Shown: positions 34,101 to 41,112 of the stretch, in pieces
How the letters are laid out: the number at the start of each line of letters is the position of its first letter
Numbering within the stretch: the stretch's first letter is position 1
Virus record (IMG/VR): IMGVR_UViG_3300034062_006608
Coordinates: 1 to 52,481 of that record
Strand: one strand, 5' to 3'
Origin: a virus
DNA length: 52,481 nt
Translations under genes and position numbers: made by a program
Notes under the pieces: generated by a model
Told to the model about the DNA's origin: nothing
The model's database searches: none
Seen by the model: the letters and a program-made list of their open reading frames with translations, nothing else

Positions 34101-36342
34101 AGCTGCCATTCGTTCCACTAGTGCCATTTGCCCCTGACGTACCTGACGTACCACTTGGAGGGTTAAATGTCGTTTGAGCGTATGAGTAGTTACTCGTACC
34201 CTCTGTGTAAAATGTTATATTATGATTAGCAGAACCGCCCGTAAATTCAGCATAAATTTGACAATAAAGCCTATCTGTTGCGTTTAATGCGGTTTGACCT
34301 AAAAATAAATCTGTAAAAAATTCTTTAATTACTCCATTAGATAATGATTCTGTATCAAGATTTGTAGTACCTAAAAGAGTAGAAGTACCGCCCGTTGTGT
34401 AACTATAAAGTTCTACGTCTACTGCAACATCTTTATTTGAATCAATTGAAAAGTGTGTTACCCAAGCCCAATTCCCTGCAGGAATATTTGTTAAATTAGG
34501 TACACCTGAGTCTGTTGCATATGTTGCAATTAATGTTCTTGTATTTACAGCTACATTTGTAACTATAGTTTGCTCTGCTCCTACTACTGCTGTAGGAGAC
34601 CATTGTTTATATGTAGGACTGCCAAAAGCAGAATTTGTATTTAAAGACTGATTTAGATAGTATACTAGACCACCCGCAACACCACTCACACCACTTGTAC
34701 CTGTTGTACCTGAGCTTCCTGACGATGCAGAAGTACCACTTGATGCACTCGTTCCTGAGCTACCTGAAGTTGCAGACGTGCCACTAGTACCTGACGAACC
34801 TGAGCTACCATCCGTACCATTTGTACCTGACGAACCTGAAGTTGCAGAAGTACCACTTGATGCACTCGTACCTGAGCTACCACTCGAACCACTCGTGCCA
34901 CTCGTACCTGTAGTTCCTGACGAGCCTGAACTTGCTGAAGTACCTGAGCTGCCACTTGAACCACTAGTGCCTGAACTAGCACTCGTACCTGACGAACCAT
35001 CAGTACCTGAGCTTCCATCCGTTCCTGCCGTACCTGCAGTGCCTGAAGAACCACTTGATGCAGAAGTTCCTGAGCTGCCTGAAGTACCTGCCGATGCACT
35101 CGTACCTGAAGTGCCACTTGAAGCACTCGTTCCTGACGAACCATCAGTGCCTGAGCTACCATCCGTTCCTGAGCTGCCATCCGTACCACTAGTGCCTGTA
35201 GTTCCTGACGAACCTGAACTAGCACTCGTACCTGATGAACCACTTGAACCTGACGTTGCAGACGTGCCTGACGTTCCTGCTGTACCTGAAGAGCCTGAAC
35301 TTGCACTCGTGCCCGAAGAACCACTTGAACCACTCGTTCCTGAGCTACCTGATGAGCCACTTGACCCTGAAGTTGCAGATGTACCACTACTTGCAGACGT
35401 ACCACTACTTGCACTCGTTCCACTAGAACCTGACGTGCCTGATGTCCCTGCCGTACCCGAAGAGCCACTTAGACTCTTTTGATTCATAATAGCAGTGGTG
35501 TTATTTATCTTTATATATACAGGGTAAGCATCACCGATAGCGGGAGGAGTAACTGATAAGTTATTCAAACCACTTGGGTCAAAATATAGTACATCACCCA
35601 CGTTACCAACAAGAGTAGGTAAGCCACTAACGATACGACCAACGGGTCTTACACGAAGATTACCATTTTCAGGGGTATCAGCAGAAGTGACCATACCCGC
35701 TATCTGAACGATATTGGGCTCTAAAGTAGAAGTTACTTTGACAAATTTTCCTGAGCTGTTGATTTTAACGAAATCACCAACGGCAATACCTGAATAAGTA
35801 TCGTCATCGGGGTCAATGCAGAAAAAGTCAGTTATATAGTTTCTGAATCTAAACCTATCATGTAGGTCATTAAGCCAATTGGATAAGTCTCCGATTTGGC
35901 TTCTAATTTGTTCTGTTGCTACAACAATAGGTAGCCCATCGTCACCTAATCTAAAAATAACACCTACGAAACCTTCAGGAGGGAAGTTATTTCCCATGCC
36001 TGTATTATCAACAACAAGATTGTAAAGGTCTACGTCTTGTAGAGTTACGGTACAGCTTGTATTAAACTCACCGCCAATATTTGAAACAGAAAGTATCTTG
36101 TAGCAGTTACCATTTGGTAAGCCAAGCCACATTCCAACTTCAATATTTGTAGAAGTATAGTAAAGAGGTGGAGTAGTATCGTAACTACTCGTCTCTTGTA
36201 TTTCAATAGTTAAATCACATTCAAAAGTGAATGGAGAGCCATTCCAAGGACTAAGTGCATTTACATAGGTCGATACTACACTTGTAGAACCGAAGTTTAT
36301 ACTTGCAGGTATTGTAATAGGTGGTTTTATCAAACTCGCCAT
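28138..36342 (-). CDS. Giant fibre: collagen-like, YadA-like beta-roll repeats, S74 chaperone
   Basis: 2734 aa. Residues 1-290: N-terminal attachment domain. About 290-555 and 730-980: Pro-free collagen-like Gly-X-Y runs (GSSGTSG/GTSASSG) flanking a beta domain at about 555-730. About 1000-2610: about one hundred 15-residue repeats of the type S-T-I-G-G-G-x-x-N-T-A-S-G, like the YadA head beta-roll. About 2640-2734: peptidase S74 intramolecular chaperone (SSDERLKDI, FKWKEGDVSRINIGYSAQNVQEILPD, C-terminal coiled coil), which trimerises and cleaves itself off. It is a receptor-binding fibre or host-adhesion spike. Ser/Thr/Asn-rich loops are candidate acceptors for the nearby glycosyltransferases. 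Confidence 0.85.
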   Translation of the reverse strand: MASLIKPPITIPASINFGSTSVVSTYVNALSPWNGSPFTFECDLTIEIQETSSYDTTPPLYYTSTNIEVGMWLGLPNGNCYKILSVSNIGGEFNTSCTVTLQDVDLYNLVVDNTGMGNNFPPEGFVGVIFRLGDDGLPIVVATEQIRSQIGDLSNWLNDLHDRFRFRNYITDFFCIDPDDDTYSGIAVGDFVKINSSGKFVKVTSTLEPNIVQIAGMVTSADTPENGNLRVRPVGRIVSGLPTLVGNVGDVLYFDPSGLNNLSVTPPAIGDAYPVYIKINNTTAIMNQKSLSGSSGTAGTSGTSGSSGTSASSGTSASSGTSATSGSSGSSGSSGTSGSSGSSGTSASSGSSGTAGTSGTSATSGSSGSSGTSASSGSSGTTGTSGTDGSSGTDGSSGTDGSSGTSASSGTSGTSASAGTSGSSGTSASSGSSGTAGTAGTDGSSGTDGSSGTSASSGTSGSSGSSGTSASSGSSGTTGTSGTSGSSGSSGTSASSGTSATSGSSGTNGTDGSSGSSGTSGTSATSGSSGTSASSGTSASSGSSGTTGTSGVSGVAGGLVYYLNQSLNTNSAFGSPTYKQWSPTAVVGAEQTIVTNVAVNTRTLIATYATDSGVPNLTNIPAGNWAWVTHFSIDSNKDVAVDVELYSYTTGGTSTLLGTTNLDTESLSNGVIKEFFTDLFLGQTALNATDRLYCQIYAEFTGGSANHNITFYTEGTSNYSYAQTTFNPPSGTSGTSGANGTSGTNGSSGTSASSGTSASSGTSATSGSSGTSGTNGSSGTDGSSGTSATSGSAGTSATSGSSGTDGSSGSSGTNGSSGTSGANGSSGTSATSGSSGSSGSSGTAGENGTSGTSGSSGSSATSGSSGSSGTSGVNGSSGTSGSSGSSGSSGSSGTSATSGSSGSSGSSGSSGTSGNSGTSGSSGTSASSGTSGSSGTSGSSGSSGSSGTSASSGSSGSSGTSGSSGTNGSSGSSGSSGVGAVIVLGAGSCSSVRCGVSNNTTGAFSGNLSGQNVTASGYRAIVVGGLSNTASGDNSFVGGGLFHTASASQSTVSGGYCNNATSAFASIGGGQNNVASGCKSTIGGGQLNTAQGCLSTVAGGLCNTASGLYFSSIGGGIGNLTCCSYGHIGGGYFNRTGFVSFVGGGDGNVALGNYAAIAGGYVNSASGNCSFIGGGGGIGCGNAASGAHSAIGGGLSNTAQGNCSTISGGQSNTVTTQWSTIGGGSTNSISGNRAFLGGGQSNTVSGGYFASVVGGNSNTASGYGSFVGGGSSNISSGCRAFVGGGLVNCATTLLSTVSGGLCNRVINSGYGTISGGLCNTVNGCQSTIGGGNSNSVSGYWNTIGGGAFNNSSSESVVAGGVGGTASGYRSTVGGGWANSALGAQSTVSGGRSNCGVGVCSTVGGGFANRSCSAYSTISGGHCNLVSSVTGTIGGGFTNTASGTYDATIGGGALNTASGNKSTVGGGQSNISSGSNSIVAGGLSNTASGCMSFVGGGCTNTASGGYAAVVVGGCNNRSTGTRGVVVGGNNNLASGASSFIGGGENNIASVLRSAIVAGISNTSSGNYSFIGSGLQNTANADTSTIAGGYLNVASSLGAFVGAGRCNTASGAVSSIGGGEGNTASGSRSFVGGGQSNLASGNCATIGGGIGNTSAGCFTTVAGGIGNIACDTGYGAIAGGYYNCTGFVAAVGGGDNNKALGNYSAIGGGIVNTASAACSTIGGGQGNNAVGIWSTISGGCGGTACRFASVGGGNTNTASGYYTVVSGGYFNNSLGYGSTVSGGYRNYTNGTQSSIGGGICNWICNSAGSTCAAGATIAGGVGNNTSGGTFNGTTYCIAPTTLYTAGQFSTIGGGFQNRATAIYGSVVGGNGNKAIGASYSFVGGGENNSASGNYFATVGGGSGNTASGTVSATVAGGTSNTASACHSFIGGGQSNIASGTHSTIAGGNSNSVTAIWTTVAGGLGNNATGNRSFVGGGSSNTASGNYAVIGGGDSNIGNNTYSTISGGYCNRATGVYSTVGSGVRNCSSGNCSFIGGGQGNLSCNNWTTVSGGNGNSAGSDGATIGGGVGNNATNVRSVVSGGQSNTASNYFATVGGGLSNGASGLRSTVSGGATNTASGNYSTIGGGFTNTASGLCATIGGGYLNRAGNFGFIGGGHCNCATGITGTLSGGYKNTASGTYDATIGGGALNIVSGCRASTIAGGSSNTASGIVATIGGGTGNAASGNCSTVVGGANNTASGAFSFVGGGVANTSSSTYTFTGGGICVCATGFASTAAGGRNTRASGTYSVAAGFNNTSSGYAATVAGGNSNGASSIYAVISGGASNTASGIGYATVGGGASNTASGSYFATVAGGASNTASGGRSFVGGGDSNTASGYRSVVVGGVSNVASGNCNTVGGGQQNTASGNYYASILGGIGNVACASYGAIGGGYFNCTGFVAAVGGGDGNKAMGCYSAIAGGYCNCASGNCSFIGGGGGVSGACNIASGAWSVIGGGNTNRALSPQAFIGGGTGNTTCGTGNIANIVIVGGAAHVATCAGAFIGGGSTNTASQYDATIVGGVCNIASGQRSFIGSGFSNTASGYRSGILGGEFNISSGGHSSVVGGRAVTISGNCSGGGGLCFTGGCNNTFYWNNFCAISCMWAQAYFESSDERLKDIHCRVNSFDNINPIYFKWKEGDVSRINIGYSAQNVQEILPDSVRTDEKGKLNVDYHQVHIYKMMTLEERIAKLEDKLKKYEA
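28510..33360 (-). repeat. 45-bp coding repeats (YadA-like 15-residue units)
   Basis: About one hundred degenerate 45-bp units encoding the beta-roll part of the giant fibre. Phase is held by a GGG-x-x-N core, with occasional 1-2 residue insertions and longer loops near 30840-30960. It is coding, not CRISPR: units are contiguous with no spacers. Confidence 0.85.
33405..34160 (-). repeat. Collagen-like repeat region 2 of giant fibre
   Basis: Gly-Ser-Ser/Gly-Thr-Ser triplet repeats without Pro, residues about 730-980 of the fibre. Ala or Asn/Asp replaces Gly or X positions at intervals (SASSG, TNGSSG). Highly repetitive DNA prone to length change. Confidence 0.75.
34675..35475 (-). repeat. Collagen-like repeat region 1 of giant fibre
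   Basis: Gly-X-Y triplets of Ser/Thr/Ala, residues about 290-555 of the fibre. The opposite strand gives long Pro/Glu/Val-rich frames that are shadows of this repeat. Confidence 0.75.
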
Positions 36343-36350
36343 ACATCAGA

Positions 36351-37097
36351 TTAAACTTTTGCGAAGAAATAGATTGTCATAGTAGAAGCACCTACTGTAG
36401 CATATCCTGCCAAAGTACCCGATAAACTATAAAAAGTTACTGAAGTATATCCGCTATCTTGGAACATAGAATAGTTACCTGTGGTGTTACCTGTAAAAGT
36501 TCTTGTAAGCACATTCGCTCCATTGACACCATTTGTCCACGCACTTGTAATTACATTTCCTAATGGATGACCAATAGTAAACTGACTACCTGAATCAATA
36601 GTAAATGACCAACCTGATGCACCAATAAGATTTGCACCTACAGGGTCTGTTGCACTTGCTACACTATTTAAAGCACCATTCACCGTATTAAGTACAACTG
36701 TGTATGTTTTCAAAGTACCCGCTGCACTCACACCGCTAGTACCTGTAAGACCTGAACTGCCTGAAGTTCCTGATGAGCCTAAAGCACTAGTTCCTGAAGA
36801 ACCTGCTGTTCCTGCTGTGCCACTTACCCCTGAAGTTCCTGAAGCACCTGAGCTACCACTTGAGCCACTACTTCCGCTTGAAGCAGACGTACCGCTAGTG
36901 CCTGTTAGACCTGCAGTGCCTGAGCTACCTGTAAGACCTGACGTGCCTGAGCTACCGCTAGTGCCTGAAGTACCCATACCCGAAGTACCTGAAGTACCAA
37001 AGGTCTGACCGCTAGTACCTGATGAGCCCGAAGCTCCACCTCCACCGCTACCGCCTGAAGTAAACCCAAAATAGTCTGTGCCTAGAAAGTTGCTCAT
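36351..37097 (-). CDS. Short collagen-like fibre
   Basis: 248 aa. A short N terminus (MSNFLGTDYFGFTSGGSGGGG), then about 110 residues of Gly-Thr-Ser/Gly-Ser-Ser triplets, then a beta-rich C-terminal domain from about 130 (TYTVVLNTVNGALNSVASATDP, TRTFTGNTTGNYSMFQDSGYTSVTFYSL). It starts just upstream of the giant fibre with 8 nt between them and is probably a partner fibre or tip. No chaperone domain. Confidence 0.65.
   Translation of the reverse strand: MSNFLGTDYFGFTSGGSGGGGASGSSGTSGQTFGTSGTSGMGTSGTSGSSGTSGLTGSSGTAGLTGTSGTSASSGSSGSSGSSGASGTSGVSGTAGTAGSSGTSALGSSGTSGSSGLTGTSGVSAAGTLKTYTVVLNTVNGALNSVASATDPVGANLIGASGWSFTIDSGSQFTIGHPLGNVITSAWTNGVNGANVLTRTFTGNTTGNYSMFQDSGYTSVTFYSLSGTLAGYATVGASTMTIYFFAKV
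36721..37064 (-). repeat. Collagen-like repeats of short fibre
   Basis: Gly-X-Y triplets encoding GTSGSSG-type sequence in the short fibre, the third such block in the window. Nearly the same vocabulary of codons as the giant fibre blocks suggests exchange between the genes. Confidence 0.75.
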
Positions 37098-37107
37098 TAT
37101 AATTTAT

Positions 37108-37506
37108 TTATACTTTTATTAGTTCGGTTAGGTAGACTTCTTTAACAAATTTACCTGCATTAAATAGAAAAAATCTGCATTTTTCGTCATCTTCTTTGTC
37201 TAAATAAACACAGACATCAACTTGTTCGCTACCCAACTCCTCTTTAAATCCGTTTAAGAACCCTATGATATGTGGGGGAACAAAAACTGTATACCCTTTC
37301 AAATCAAATTTTACGTTCAAAATATCTTTTAAACTAACCTCTTTTACAGGTTGGTTATTGTAACACACTTTATATCCTTCCTCTTCTTCGCCTTTAAGAT
37401 ACAACATTAAAGACACTTCACTTTCCTCTTTTTTTGATTCTGCAGCATATCTTTTTATGCCTTTACAGAATATTTTTGTTGCTTCACTGATAATGAAATC
37501 TTGCAT
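37108..37506 (-). CDS. Hypothetical protein
   Basis: 132 aa, charged, Lys/Glu-rich, mixed alpha-beta with no membrane helix; KEVSLKDILNVKF and KEVYLTELIKV repeat a short pattern. The start has the AAAACCATAAAAATG leader otherwise seen in the early module. It lies between the fibres and the membrane-protein array. Function unknown. Confidence 0.5.
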   Translation of the reverse strand: MQDFIISEATKIFCKGIKRYAAESKKEESEVSLMLYLKGEEEEGYKVCYNNQPVKEVSLKDILNVKFDLKGYTVFVPPHIIGFLNGFKEELGSEQVDVCVYLDKEDDEKCRFFLFNAGKFVKEVYLTELIKV

Positions 37507-37537
37507 TTTTATGGTTTTTTTTTGTGTAAGAAAATAT

Positions 37538-37816
37538 TTATGACTTCGATATAACTATTTCCGCTATGTCCCCCGATGTACCCGCATCAATCGTAACTCC
37601 GTCAATAGGGTTAGAAACGGCTGCTGCCGTAACAGTAACACCTTGTCCTTCGTTTAAGGTTACAGGGTCAGAAGCAATACCTTGAAATGTACCGCTACCT
37701 GCTACTGTTATTGTACCTAAACGACAAATAACGCTTAGTCTTACTGCATTATCTGATGCAACTACCGTTAAGCTGTCATTGGTAAGGGTGTATGTCCAAA
37801 TGTTTGTTGCTCCCAT
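37538..37816 (-). CDS. Small beta-rich virion-like protein
   Basis: 92 aa, almost all beta strand with Thr/Val/Ala (TYTLTNDSLTVVASDNAVRLSVICRLGTITVAG). It resembles small phage surface or head-decoration proteins but no family is certain. It precedes the fibre genes. Confidence 0.5.
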   Translation of the reverse strand: MGATNIWTYTLTNDSLTVVASDNAVRLSVICRLGTITVAGSGTFQGIASDPVTLNEGQGVTVTAAAVSNPIDGVTIDAGTSGDIAEIVISKS

Positions 37817-37820
37817 TTTA

Positions 37821-38309
37821 TTATTTTATTAAGCTCTTAAAATTGTTTTTATACTCAAAAGGTATAGTTGCTTTTACAAAGCCACTTTCCACTTTTACAA
37901 AGCCCTTTGCCTCAAAAGTCATATCTTTTGCTGCAATAGTCAGTGTTACTAAATTCACTATATTACCTAGAACAAGTCTTGGGTCAAAGCTAAATCTATA
38001 CGTTGCATCTGTAGTTTTAGCAGGTAGAACCACTATGTCTTTCACATCGTTTACGTTACCTACTTTGATACCATTGATGGTAAAATCAAGATACATTTCC
38101 TTTATGGTAGCCTCTACATTTGAAGCGTTATAGATTCTATTAGTAATATCCAAAGATATGTTATCCATAGATATTTTAACCACTTTAAGACCTACTACTT
38201 GATAAGTAATATCCTTTAAGAAGTTAATCTGCTGCTTGTAATAGCGAACAAGGGCATAACCGATTACGGCTAACCCTGATACTACTAAAAGTGGTCTTAA
38301 ATTCTTCAT
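37821..38309 (-). CDS. Membrane-anchored LEA-2 (WHy)-like protein
   Basis: 162 aa. N-terminal transmembrane helix (about 6-22), then an LEA type 2-like beta sandwich: LDITNRIYNASNVEATIKEMYLDFTINGIKVGNV, VVLPAKTTDATYRFSF, VNLVTLTIAAKDMTFEAKGFVKVESGFVKATIPF. LEA-2 domains occur in bacterial envelope and stress proteins; in a virion a membrane-surface structural role is likely. 4-nt overlap with the upstream gene. Confidence 0.6.
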   Translation of the reverse strand: MKNLRPLLVVSGLAVIGYALVRYYKQQINFLKDITYQVVGLKVVKISMDNISLDITNRIYNASNVEATIKEMYLDFTINGIKVGNVNDVKDIVVLPAKTTDATYRFSFDPRLVLGNIVNLVTLTIAAKDMTFEAKGFVKVESGFVKATIPFEYKNNFKSLIK

Positions 38310-38908
38310 TTTCTAAAAATTAACGCAATTACTACGAGTGCACCTAGCCCAATTCCACCGTAAATTAATAAATTTTTGTTTACACCACCTACAGTTTTTG
38401 TATCACCTCCCATGTCAAGACCCATCAAATCACTTTTCGCTTTATCAACACTAGTATCTGATACGGTTGTAAGGGTATCTAAAAGGTCTTTTCTCTCTTT
38501 TTCCTTTTTTTGAGCTTCAGCTTTATTTACGCAATCGTACTGATTTCTAAGCATTTTTGCATTAGCTTCTGCCTCAATAGCAAACTTTCTTTGAATCGGT
38601 AATTCAAAAGCATTACTTGAAGCCATGAGTTTTGTAATTCTTTCTCTTTCTACCATAGCGTCTTGAAGTAGTAAATCAATGCCACCACAGGTTTTTGTAT
38701 CATATCTAGCCCACTTTGCTTTAGCGTCTTTCTCTACTTGAGCAATAGACTCTTTACGCTTTTTGCTACCAAATAGGCTATAAAACTGCTCTTCACCTGT
38801 AAAACAAGCATAACCATTAGTTTTTTCGTCTACAAAGCATCTGTCATTTCCTACTCTTGAAGGAGCTAAAGCACTGAGCTCATTATTTTCAATCATGTCT
38901 ATAGCCAT
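38306..38908 (-). CDS. Tail-anchored virion-like protein with FTG motif
   Basis: 200 aa. The N-terminal half has C24, C35 and C74-like cysteines and ACFTGEEQFYSLFG at 34-47, an instance of the FTG-x-[DE]-x-F motif also found in the capsid candidate. The middle is helical and Lys/Glu-rich. A single transmembrane helix lies at about 180-197 and the chain ends FRK. Probably a virion membrane protein facing capsid or DNA with its N-terminal domain. Confidence 0.6.
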   Translation of the reverse strand: MAIDMIENNELSALAPSRVGNDRCFVDEKTNGYACFTGEEQFYSLFGSKKRKESIAQVEKDAKAKWARYDTKTCGGIDLLLQDAMVERERITKLMASSNAFELPIQRKFAIEAEANAKMLRNQYDCVNKAEAQKKEKERKDLLDTLTTVSDTSVDKAKSDLMGLDMGGDTKTVGGVNKNLLIYGGIGLGALVVIALIFRK

Positions 38909-38917
38909 AACCTTATT

Positions 38918-39427
38918 TTATATTGTGTATTTAATCTTTTTAGCAGCCCAATTCTTATTTATATCAGTAACTCTGTAAGCTGTTAAACCACCCCACTCGT
39001 TACCTAATTCCTTCTTAACGTAAGTCAATAAGTCCATTTTATCACCCACAGGTATACCAAAAGCATAGTCCTGACGGCTACCAAATGCTTTAATGAGTTT
39101 GGCAACATCAAGGTCATTTTTCATCTTTTTCAAAGAATCTTGAACTGCACCATAGTCATCACCAACGGCAAATCTCATACTATTATATATAGTATTAGCC
39201 AAAGTATCGTATACGCTATCAGGGTAAGAGGCAACCTGAATTTTTTGTAGATTTGATATTTCGCTGTTTATGTTTCTTCCTAATTCAGCATTTCTTTTAG
39301 CTGCTTCTGAAGGAAATACAATCGTGTAAAGTTTCTTACCAACGAAAAATAGGGCTGCAGCACCGCCTACTACAACTATACCTTTAGCCCATTGTGGCAA
39401 ATCTTTATAATATTGATATACTTTCAT
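38918..39427 (-). CDS. N-terminal-anchored virion-like protein
   Basis: 169 aa. Transmembrane helix at about 16-33 (GIVVVGGAAALFFVGKKLYTIVF), then a helical soluble domain with DSVYDTLANTIYNSMRFAVGDDYGAVQDSLKKMKND. The segment ALIKAFGSRQDYAFGIPVGDKMDLLTYVKKELG resembles the small helical domain seen in other membrane proteins of Bacteroidota phages. Function unknown. Confidence 0.55.
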   Translation of the reverse strand: MKVYQYYKDLPQWAKGIVVVGGAAALFFVGKKLYTIVFPSEAAKRNAELGRNINSEISNLQKIQVASYPDSVYDTLANTIYNSMRFAVGDDYGAVQDSLKKMKNDLDVAKLIKAFGSRQDYAFGIPVGDKMDLLTYVKKELGNEWGGLTAYRVTDINKNWAAKKIKYTI

Positions 39428-39436
39428 AATATTTTT

Positions 39437-39694
39437 TTATCTTACTATTTTACCGCCTTTTGTATTGTAGATTTTACCCTCAAATTCAAATGTTGCAACA
39501 TTGTTTTTTGCAGCTTTAGCCCAAGGTCTTAAAAAGTTCATACCTACTAAGTCTTTTAATTCCTCTGCAGAACCACTATAATTGTTTGTGTTTTTGATGG
39601 TTTTTACATAAGCATTTTTAGAAAAAAACATATAGTAAGCTCCATAAGCCACTACTGCATAAAGTCCAACGTAAAAAACTACTTTTTTATTCAT
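39437..39694 (-). CDS. Small N-terminal-anchored virion-like protein
   Basis: 85 aa from the ATG at 39694 (MNKKVVFYVGLYAVVAYGAYYMFF), which places a transmembrane helix right at the N terminus like its neighbours. A longer in-frame start 78 nt upstream would overlap the metallopeptidase gene and add a helix-poor leader, so I prefer this one. Soluble part of about 60 residues with Asn/Lys. Function unknown. Confidence 0.55.
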   Translation of the reverse strand: MNKKVVFYVGLYAVVAYGAYYMFFSKNAYVKTIKNTNNYSGSAEELKDLVGMNFLRPWAKAAKNNVATFEFEGKIYNTKGGKIVR

Positions 39695-39704
39695 AACTAT
39701 TTTT

Positions 39705-40508
39705 TTAATTTCCTGAAGCGTAAACGTCTTTAATGTTATATTCCTCGATATAGTCCTTAATGAACTTATCAATAATTTGGTATCTTAATTTATTCTGTTC
39801 CGATGGATAGCCCATAAATGTTTCTCCAAAAGCAGCATAAGCCTCTTTAATAGGATAGCCCAAGCCTAAATATATTGTAAGACCGTTCAAGTCTGCTTCA
39901 GTTTCGTTTGATATATCACTATTCACATAGTAATGGCTAAACTCATGGAGTAAAATTGCCATTCTCATAGGAATAGTAAAAGGTATAAAGGATTCCTGAG
40001 AAACCTGTATTCTACCATTTTTTGTACTAATACGAGCAGGAGTAGCCATTTTCTGACCTTTACTGCTAATAATAAAAGGTAGGTATTCTATTTTGAAATT
40101 ACCTGCAGCACTTACATAATCTTTTTTAGAAGATAGCCAACCTGCATTGTAACAGAACTTTTGAGCAAAAGCCACAAAATTCCTTACTAATGGAGTGTCC
40201 ATTTTGGTTTTACCCAAAGTAATATCGAGCTCTTCTCTTTTTACTTCTAGTACTTCAAAAGAAGGGTCTTCACCCTTTTTCTTGTTACCATTTTTTTCGT
40301 TGTATATATCCAAAAGACAAGTGTTTGGAGCTAAAGGCATCCTAACAAATAAGTCTTGAGTTCCATCTATTGTTTTGGTTCTATTAGTAAAATAGGTATT
40401 AGCCTGACCTGCATCGTATACCTTTAATACAATAACTTGAGGACTAGTGGTTCTCACTACGACCTTCACCATACAAGGAGAATATCTTGTCCAAAGTCTA
40501 TATTGCAT
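39705..40508 (-). CDS. Putative zinc metallopeptidase (HExxH)
   Basis: 267 aa, apparently without a membrane helix. ILLHEFSHYYVNSD contains the HEFSH zinc motif, and NETEADLNGLTIYLGLGYP about 15 residues on supplies a gluzincin-like E-x2-A-D second part. The N-terminal 170 residues are beta-rich. It could be a virion-maturation peptidase or cleave a host surface protein. Start uncertain: an internal Met (CMVKVVV) about 36 nt downstream is an alternative. Overlaps the upstream gene by 11 nt. Confidence 0.65.
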   Translation of the reverse strand: MQYRLWTRYSPCMVKVVVRTTSPQVIVLKVYDAGQANTYFTNRTKTIDGTQDLFVRMPLAPNTCLLDIYNEKNGNKKKGEDPSFEVLEVKREELDITLGKTKMDTPLVRNFVAFAQKFCYNAGWLSSKKDYVSAAGNFKIEYLPFIISSKGQKMATPARISTKNGRIQVSQESFIPFTIPMRMAILLHEFSHYYVNSDISNETEADLNGLTIYLGLGYPIKEAYAAFGETFMGYPSEQNKLRYQIIDKFIKDYIEEYNIKDVYASGN

Positions 40509-40803
40509 CAGTATACAAAGGGGTTTTTATTTTTTCAGGATTTACACGACTTCTACGTTTTTGAGATTCAAAAGCCTTTTCTTTTACCGCCTTAGTAGCT
40601 TGTACAGGAGGTAAAACAACTTCAAAATCTCTTAAAAAAGCATTCGTATACTTTGAAGATTCTACGTTTGTAGCATCAGCAATAACTTCTTTTACTTCAG
40701 CGTCTGTCATTAAACTAGCAGAAGGTTTTTTGAAACCTCTGTAATATAAGTGAGCAGCAATACCGCCTACTAAAACTCCAATAAGTACATCACCTATTTT
40801 CAT
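40498..40803 (-). CDS. Small N-terminal-anchored virion-like protein
   Basis: 101 aa. A Gly-containing transmembrane helix at about 5-22 (LIGVLVGGIAAHLYYRGF), then a basic soluble tail with RRSRVNPEKIK. 1-nt gap to the upstream gene. Function unknown. Confidence 0.55.
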   Translation of the reverse strand: MKIGDVLIGVLVGGIAAHLYYRGFKKPSASLMTDAEVKEVIADATNVESSKYTNAFLRDFEVVLPPVQATKAVKEKAFESQKRRSRVNPEKIKTPLYTDAI

Positions 40804-40804
40804 A

Positions 40805-41110
40805 TTATTTCTTTTTCATAATTTGACGAGCTACAATAGCTAACAAAATAATACCACCAACGATATATAAAGTCTTTACAGGCATTCCTAATACTGTTTT
40901 TCCCATGTCTTTTTCTTTAGTTTTAAATTTATTTAAAGTTAAATTAATTTCTTGATTTAACTCATCATTCAAAGGGAAAATCCCTTTTGTTTTTTCTCTT
41001 GTTAGCCACTCAGAGAAATTGAGTGTACCGCCATCTTCTTTGTAAATTTTGAAAAGCTGATTTGCGGTTAGTGTTTTGTCCAAATCAATTTGACTTTCTG
41101 CCATATTCAT
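40805..41110 (-). CDS. Small tail-anchored virion-like protein
   Basis: 101 aa. A soluble charged N-terminal domain (TLTANQLFKIYKEDGGTLNFSEWL, TLNKFKTKEKDM) and a C-terminal helix at about 80-97 (TLYIVGGIILLAIVARQIMKKK). Function unknown; the design suggests a virion membrane protein. Confidence 0.55.
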   Translation of the reverse strand: MNMAESQIDLDKTLTANQLFKIYKEDGGTLNFSEWLTREKTKGIFPLNDELNQEINLTLNKFKTKEKDMGKTVLGMPVKTLYIVGGIILLAIVARQIMKKK

Positions 41111-41112
41111 GT

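Noticed and set aside
33347-34177. Long Pro/Glu/Val-rich frames on the plus strand (also 34778-35482, 36700-37008, 29372-29812)
   Set aside because: They are the antisense of the collagen-like and beta-roll repeats; composition is explained by the repeated codons on the coding strand and they have no start context or domain.
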